A stretch of 64,000 bases of DNA from the NCBI GenBank assembly GCA_003797895.1, contig RKQB01000005.1:1-64000 (forward strand), given 5' to 3'. The stretch comes from Cyclobacteriaceae bacterium YHN15 (GTDB lineage Bacteria; Bacteroidota; Bacteroidia; Cytophagales; Cyclobacteriaceae). This document shows positions 60,546-64,000 of this stretch, piece by piece. The stretch's first letter is position 1. Every line of letters begins with the position of its first letter. The notes beneath the pieces are model-generated. The model saw only the letters and a program-made list of their open reading frames with translations. It was not told the origin of the DNA and did no database searches. Position numbers and translations under genes: made by a program.

Positions 60546-61532
60546 ATGCGAAAATCAAAAAGTCTTTCTTTGGTAGGCATATTTTCTGTCTGCCTATTGC
60601 TAGTTTGGAGTTGTACCAATTTGGAAGAGTACACTCCTAATGTTGATATGGTAAATAGCTTGGATGCTATTCCAGAAGTATTGAAGAGTATTGAAAATGG
60701 GATAGAAGAAGATGGAGATATCAATGCCCGAAAAAGAGCCGGTGCTACATATGCCACATTTAATGCTGCCTTGGGTAGTTCAGGTTTGGCCTCTGTATTT
60801 GCAAGAAATGAATTGACTGTGTTTGCACCAACCGATGCCGCATTTGCTGAACTGGGACTGAATCCCGGAAACGTAAGAAGACAGCCAAATTTAAAGCAAA
60901 TTTTGCTTTACCATGTTGTTGCAGGTACTGTACTTTCTACTGATCTTTCCAATGGTTTTGTACCAACTTTGAATGGTGCTGCAGTAGAAATCAATTTAAA
61001 TAGTGGCGCAAAAGTCAATGATGCCAATATTGTCATGGTGGATAAAAGAGCAAGAAACGGCGTTATCCATGGTATTGATAAAGTGCTTCTTCCCCCAACA
61101 AAGAATATTGTAGAACTTGCAAAAGATAATGATTTTTCAATTTTGTTGGCAGCTGTAGAAGTTGCAGGTTTTACCGAATTATTGTCTACGACAAATAATT
61201 TAACAGTATTTGCACCAACCAATCAGGCTTTTGTTGATTTATTGGCTGAGTTAGGCTTTGGCTCTTTGGAAGAATTGATAGATGAGGACAATGGGATAGG
61301 ACTGGGAGGATTGCAGCAGGTACTTGCTTATCACGTGTTTGCAGGTAGGGTTTATTCCAGTGATCTTTCCAATACCACTATCAAAATGTTTTCAGGAGAT
61401 GATTTAACTATTGATGTAAGCGGTCCAAAATTAATAGATTTCAGAAATAGAGAATCTAATATAGTTTCTACAGATATCCAAGCCACCAATGGGGTGATTC
61501 ATGTGATAAACAAGGTTATATTACCCTTTTGA
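60546..61532 (+). CDS. Fasciclin (FAS1) double-domain lipoprotein
   Basis: A 328-residue lipoprotein (LLLVWSC-TNLEE) with two FAS1 domains. Domain 1 (about residues 65-190) has ARNELTVFAPTDAAFAELGL, LLYHVVAGTV and RARNGVIHGIDKVLLPP; domain 2 (about 192-328) repeats the pattern with TNNLTVFAPTNQAFVDLLAELGF, VLAYHVFAGRVYSSDL and ATNGVIHVINKVILPF. These extracellular domains mediate adhesion or small-molecule binding. It lies 90 bases after the exporter ATPase gene and is followed by a strong terminator. Confidence 0.92.
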   Translation: MRKSKSLSLVGIFSVCLLLVWSCTNLEEYTPNVDMVNSLDAIPEVLKSIENGIEEDGDINARKRAGATYATFNAALGSSGLASVFARNELTVFAPTDAAFAELGLNPGNVRRQPNLKQILLYHVVAGTVLSTDLSNGFVPTLNGAAVEINLNSGAKVNDANIVMVDKRARNGVIHGIDKVLLPPTKNIVELAKDNDFSILLAAVEVAGFTELLSTTNNLTVFAPTNQAFVDLLAELGFGSLEELIDEDNGIGLGGLQQVLAYHVFAGRVYSSDLSNTTIKMFSGDDLTIDVSGPKLIDFRNRESNIVSTDIQATNGVIHVINKVILPF

Positions 61533-61557
61533 TTTAATATAAAAAACATTTTAGATA

Positions 61558-61588
61558 AAGGTTACCCATTTTTTGGGTAACCTTTTTT
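61558..61588 (+). terminator. Rho-independent terminator after the fasciclin gene
   Basis: Perfect 11-bp stem AAGGTTACCCA / TGGGTAACCTT with a TTTTT loop, followed by T residues. It ends the fasciclin transcript 25 bases after the stop. Confidence 0.9.
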
Positions 61589-61646
61589 ATTGTTGAATAA
61601 TTAGGAACAGATTTTGTAATTATTTTCTTTAGACCTGTTTATGTTT

Positions 61647-62741
61647 ATGAGGCAAATACTATTGTTATTATACGCCCTATTGATTTTTTCCCCCTCGGAA
61701 AAAGAAAATCCTGATAATACACCAAGTGATCTCTACTTTCCACCTATTTCCGGATCGGAATGGGAAACAACGGATCCGGCTGCACTTGGGTGGAATTTGG
61801 AGGAACTTCAAAAACTGAACACGCTCTTGGAAGAAAATGGAACCAGAGGATTTATTTTATTGCAAGGGGGAAAGATTGTGGTGGAAAACTATTACGGCAC
61901 CCGTTTGGCAAATAGCCAGGCTTTTGACAGGGATTCTCCCTGGTATTGGGCCTCAGCCGGAAAAACTTTGACGGCCACATTGATCGGACTTGCTCAGGAA
62001 GAAGGTAAATTGTCAATCGCTGAATCTTCTTCAAAATATTTGGGAGAGGGCTGGACTTCTATGACTTCGGAGCAAGAGAAAAAGATTAACATTTGGCATC
62101 AATTGACCATGACAAGCGGATTGGATGATGGGGTCGCCAACAAAGATGATTTTTCTCCTGAAATCCTCAAATTTTTAGCCGAACCCGGTACCAGATGGGC
62201 TTATCACAATGCACCTTACACCCTTTTGGATAAAGTTGTAGAAGTTTCGACAGGTAGAGATTTTTCTGATTATTTTAATCAAAAAATTGCTTCAAAAATC
62301 GGCATGACCGGATCCTGGCAAAGGTTGGGATTTAACCATGTTTTTTTCAGCAATGCCAGATCAATGGCAAGGTTCGGGTTGTTGATTTTGGCGAATGGTG
62401 ATTGGGCAGGTGAGTCAATTATCAAGGACAAGTCCTATTTGAACCAAATGATCAACACATCCCAGAACCTTAATGAAGGCTACGGTTACCTCTGGTGGTT
62501 GAATGGGAAAAACACTTTTATGGTTCCTTCACTTCAAATTACAATTCCCGGATCTTTTTCTCCCAACGCTCCATCTGATATGGTTTGCGGGTTGGGAAAA
62601 GACGGACAGTATATATGTGTGGTTCCTTCAATGGATTTGGTGTTGGTGAGGATGGGATTAAGTCCGGATCAGTCTCTGGTTCCTTTTATGTTTTTAGATG
62701 ATATTTGGAAGATTTTGAGAAATATCATTCCTTCTGCCTGA
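61647..62741 (+). CDS. Class C beta-lactamase-related serine hydrolase
   Basis: From the ATG at 61647 (or 61641), about 364 residues with a signal-like start (MRQILLLLYALLIFSPS). The nucleophile and lysine sit in SAGKTLTATL (Ser103, Lys106), and the Tyr-containing triad motif in WAYHNAPYTLLD. The rest follows the class C/penicillin-binding-like layout (DSPWYWASAGK, WHQLTMTSGLDDG, ARSMARFGLLILANGDWAG). Such enzymes may be esterases, peptidases or beta-lactamases; resistance function is not implied. It is a single gene, between the terminator and the dehydrogenase gene. Confidence 0.9.
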   Translation: MRQILLLLYALLIFSPSEKENPDNTPSDLYFPPISGSEWETTDPAALGWNLEELQKLNTLLEENGTRGFILLQGGKIVVENYYGTRLANSQAFDRDSPWYWASAGKTLTATLIGLAQEEGKLSIAESSSKYLGEGWTSMTSEQEKKINIWHQLTMTSGLDDGVANKDDFSPEILKFLAEPGTRWAYHNAPYTLLDKVVEVSTGRDFSDYFNQKIASKIGMTGSWQRLGFNHVFFSNARSMARFGLLILANGDWAGESIIKDKSYLNQMINTSQNLNEGYGYLWWLNGKNTFMVPSLQITIPGSFSPNAPSDMVCGLGKDGQYICVVPSMDLVLVRMGLSPDQSLVPFMFLDDIWKILRNIIPSA

Positions 62742-62794
62742 GCTTATTTTAAAATGATTTGTAACTTAGGAGAAACACCAAAATATCAATTTTT

Positions 62795-64000
62795 ATGACC
62801 AAAAAGAAAGAGTATAGCCTTTTTGATGATGTATGTAGTTTTGTGGATGAGGCTGCTAAATATTTAGACATTCATCCCGGATTACTTGATCAAATAAAGG
62901 CCTGCAACAGTATTTATAAATTTAACTTTCCACTTCGGAATGAAGATGGAACTTATGAAGTCATTACCGGTTACCGGATTCAGCATTCACAGCATAAACT
63001 TCCTGTAAAAGGAGGTATCCGTTATAGCAGTTTCGTGGATGAAGAAGAGGTGAAGGGACTTGCTGCTTTGATGACTTACAAATGTGCATTGGTCAATGTT
63101 CCTTTCGGCGGAGCAAAGGGAGGGGTGAGTATTGATCCTTTAAAATATAATGTCAATCAGCTGGAAAGAATCACAAGGAGATATACAGCAGAATTAATCA
63201 AGAAGAAATTTATTGGACCAGCCATTGATGTGCCCGCTCCTGATTATGGGACAGGTGCGAGAGAGATGGCATGGATTGTGGATACTTTTGAAGCTTTTAA
63301 CCCGGAAGTAATCAATGCCAAGGGCTGTGTCACAGGAAAGCCTTTGTCACAGCATGGAATAGACGGTAGGACAGAAGCTACCGGTCAAGGGGTGTTTTTC
63401 GGAATCAGAGAGGCGGTAAGTGTGGAAGAAGATATGGAGGCAATGGGTTTAAAAACCGGTTTGAAAGGTAAAACAGTGATTGTGCAAGGTTTAGGTAATG
63501 TAGGGTACTATTCTGCAAAGTATATCAGTGAGGCGGGAGCAAAGGTCATCGGTGTTGCGGAATGGAATGGAGGGATCTGGGATGAAAAAGGAATAGATAT
63601 TGAAGCTTTGAAGAAATATCAGGCTGAGAACAAAGGATTTAAAGGATATCCCAAGGGTGAATTTGTTAAAAATAGCAAAGAACTGCTCACTTATCCCTGT
63701 GATATACTGATACCTGCCGCCCTTGAAAACCAGATAACTTTGGAAAATGCGGACAGAATTCAAGCAAAAATAATCGGTGAAGCGGCCAATGGACCTGTTA
63801 CGCAGGAAGCGGAAGAAATCCTTCTGAAAAAAGGGATTATGGTAATTCCTGACATGTACCTGAACGCCGGGGGTGTGACGGTTTCCTATTTTGAATGGCT
63901 GAAAAATCTTTCCAGAGTATCTTTCGGCAAACTGGAAAAGCGATACGACATGGAAAAATACAGAAAACTTTTGGGAACTATAGAAAATGCCACAGGGGAA
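62795..64000 (+). CDS. Glu/Leu/Phe/Val dehydrogenase, probably glutamate dehydrogenase (3' end outside window)
   Basis: An ATG at 62795 opens 402 codons that run in frame to the last base with no stop. The N-terminal dimerisation domain has PVKGGIRYSSFVDEEEVKGLAALMTYKCALVNVPFGGAKGGV, with the conserved lysines at about 72, 96 and 108. The nucleotide-binding domain starts TVIVQGLGNVGYYSAKYI (about 228-245), and ADRIQAKIIGEAANGPVT and YLNAGGVTVSYFEWLKN follow. The family is about 420-430 residues long, so only the last 20-30 are missing. Hexameric Glu dehydrogenase linking 2-oxoglutarate and glutamate is the best reading. Confidence 0.95.
   Translation, partial: MTKKKEYSLFDDVCSFVDEAAKYLDIHPGLLDQIKACNSIYKFNFPLRNEDGTYEVITGYRIQHSQHKLPVKGGIRYSSFVDEEEVKGLAALMTYKCALVNVPFGGAKGGVSIDPLKYNVNQLERITRRYTAELIKKKFIGPAIDVPAPDYGTGAREMAWIVDTFEAFNPEVINAKGCVTGKPLSQHGIDGRTEATGQGVFFGIREAVSVEEDMEAMGLKTGLKGKTVIVQGLGNVGYYSAKYISEAGAKVIGVAEWNGGIWDEKGIDIEALKKYQAENKGFKGYPKGEFVKNSKELLTYPCDILIPAALENQITLENADRIQAKIIGEAANGPVTQEAEEILLKKGIMVIPDMYLNAGGVTVSYFEWLKNLSRVSFGKLEKRYDMEKYRKLLGTIENATGE

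Noticed and set aside
61647..62741. Antibiotic-resistance beta-lactamase call
   Set aside because: The class C fold is shared by many esterases and peptidases; no ampR-type regulator or mobile context is seen.
1..64000. Prophage, integron or transposon cargo
   Set aside because: I found no integrase, transposase, phage structural or toxin-antitoxin genes; codon style looks uniform by eye. tRNA and rRNA genes were also looked for and not found, although short structures can be missed by eye.

Overview
This 64 kb window is chromosomal DNA from a member of the Bacteroidota, most likely order Cytophagales (Cyclobacteriaceae or a close relative). The evidence is AT-rich intergenic DNA, many exported lipoproteins with short Bacteroidota-type lipoboxes, candidate promoters of the TAnnTTTG type, a Bacteroidota-style LptD homologue, and families such as WG repeats, DUF1080, PVC-type cytochrome dehydrogenases, GH109 and GH20. 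The placement is from protein flavour only. I found no rRNA or tRNA genes, CRISPR arrays, integrases or transposase genes. Most of the window looks like ordinary core and accessory metabolism.

Layout. 0-9 kb: small membrane protein, large lipoprotein, an apparently exported O-methyltransferase, and a secreted locus of an FG-GAP protein plus a PVC-type cytochrome/HEAT dehydrogenase, divergent from a DUF1080 protein. 9-13 kb: VF530-type protein, CASTOR/POLLUX-like channel, aldo/keto reductase, small unknown. 13-19.4 kb: AddA/AddB-like helicase-nuclease pair. 19.5-27 kb: YciI-like protein, WG-repeat protein, then a co-directional run of membrane glycosyltransferase, two paralogous lipoproteins, an alpha/beta hydrolase-OsmC fusion and a GH113-like protein. 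27-27.7 kb: a gene-free repeat island. 27.7-35.5 kb: DoxX-like protein, AraC regulator with AhpD-like enzyme, patatin, DUF2062, DinB, flavin disulfide reductase, DUF427.

35.7-39.3 kb holds an overlapping BCCT transporter-egtB-egtD operon, which joins a betaine-type transporter to ergothioneine enzymes. 39.4-41.3 kb: DUF2892 and GH109 genes. 41.5-45.1 kb: a tight minus-strand operon of WD40, DivIVA, FolB, ChaN-like and DUF4268 genes. 45.1-49.2 kb: phosphopantetheinyl transferase, atypical redoxin, SirB1-like protein and an acyl-CoA carboxylase beta subunit. 49.8-57.3 kb: cell-wall amidase divergent from LptD, and an HGSNAT-like membrane acyltransferase divergent from a GH20 hexosaminidase. 57.4-60.5 kb: a three-gene MacB/Dev-like export system. 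60.5-64 kb: fasciclin protein, serine hydrolase, and a glutamate dehydrogenase cut by the window end.

The most unusual non-coding signal is a composite element seen twice (27.2 and 49.6 kb). Each copy has a perfect 22-24 bp stem with a 3-nt loop, enclosed by similar outer ends. The two stems differ in sequence but each stays perfectly paired. Copy one also appears to interrupt one of two diverged local repeats. The strongest protein-level observation is the BCCT-egtB-egtD operon.
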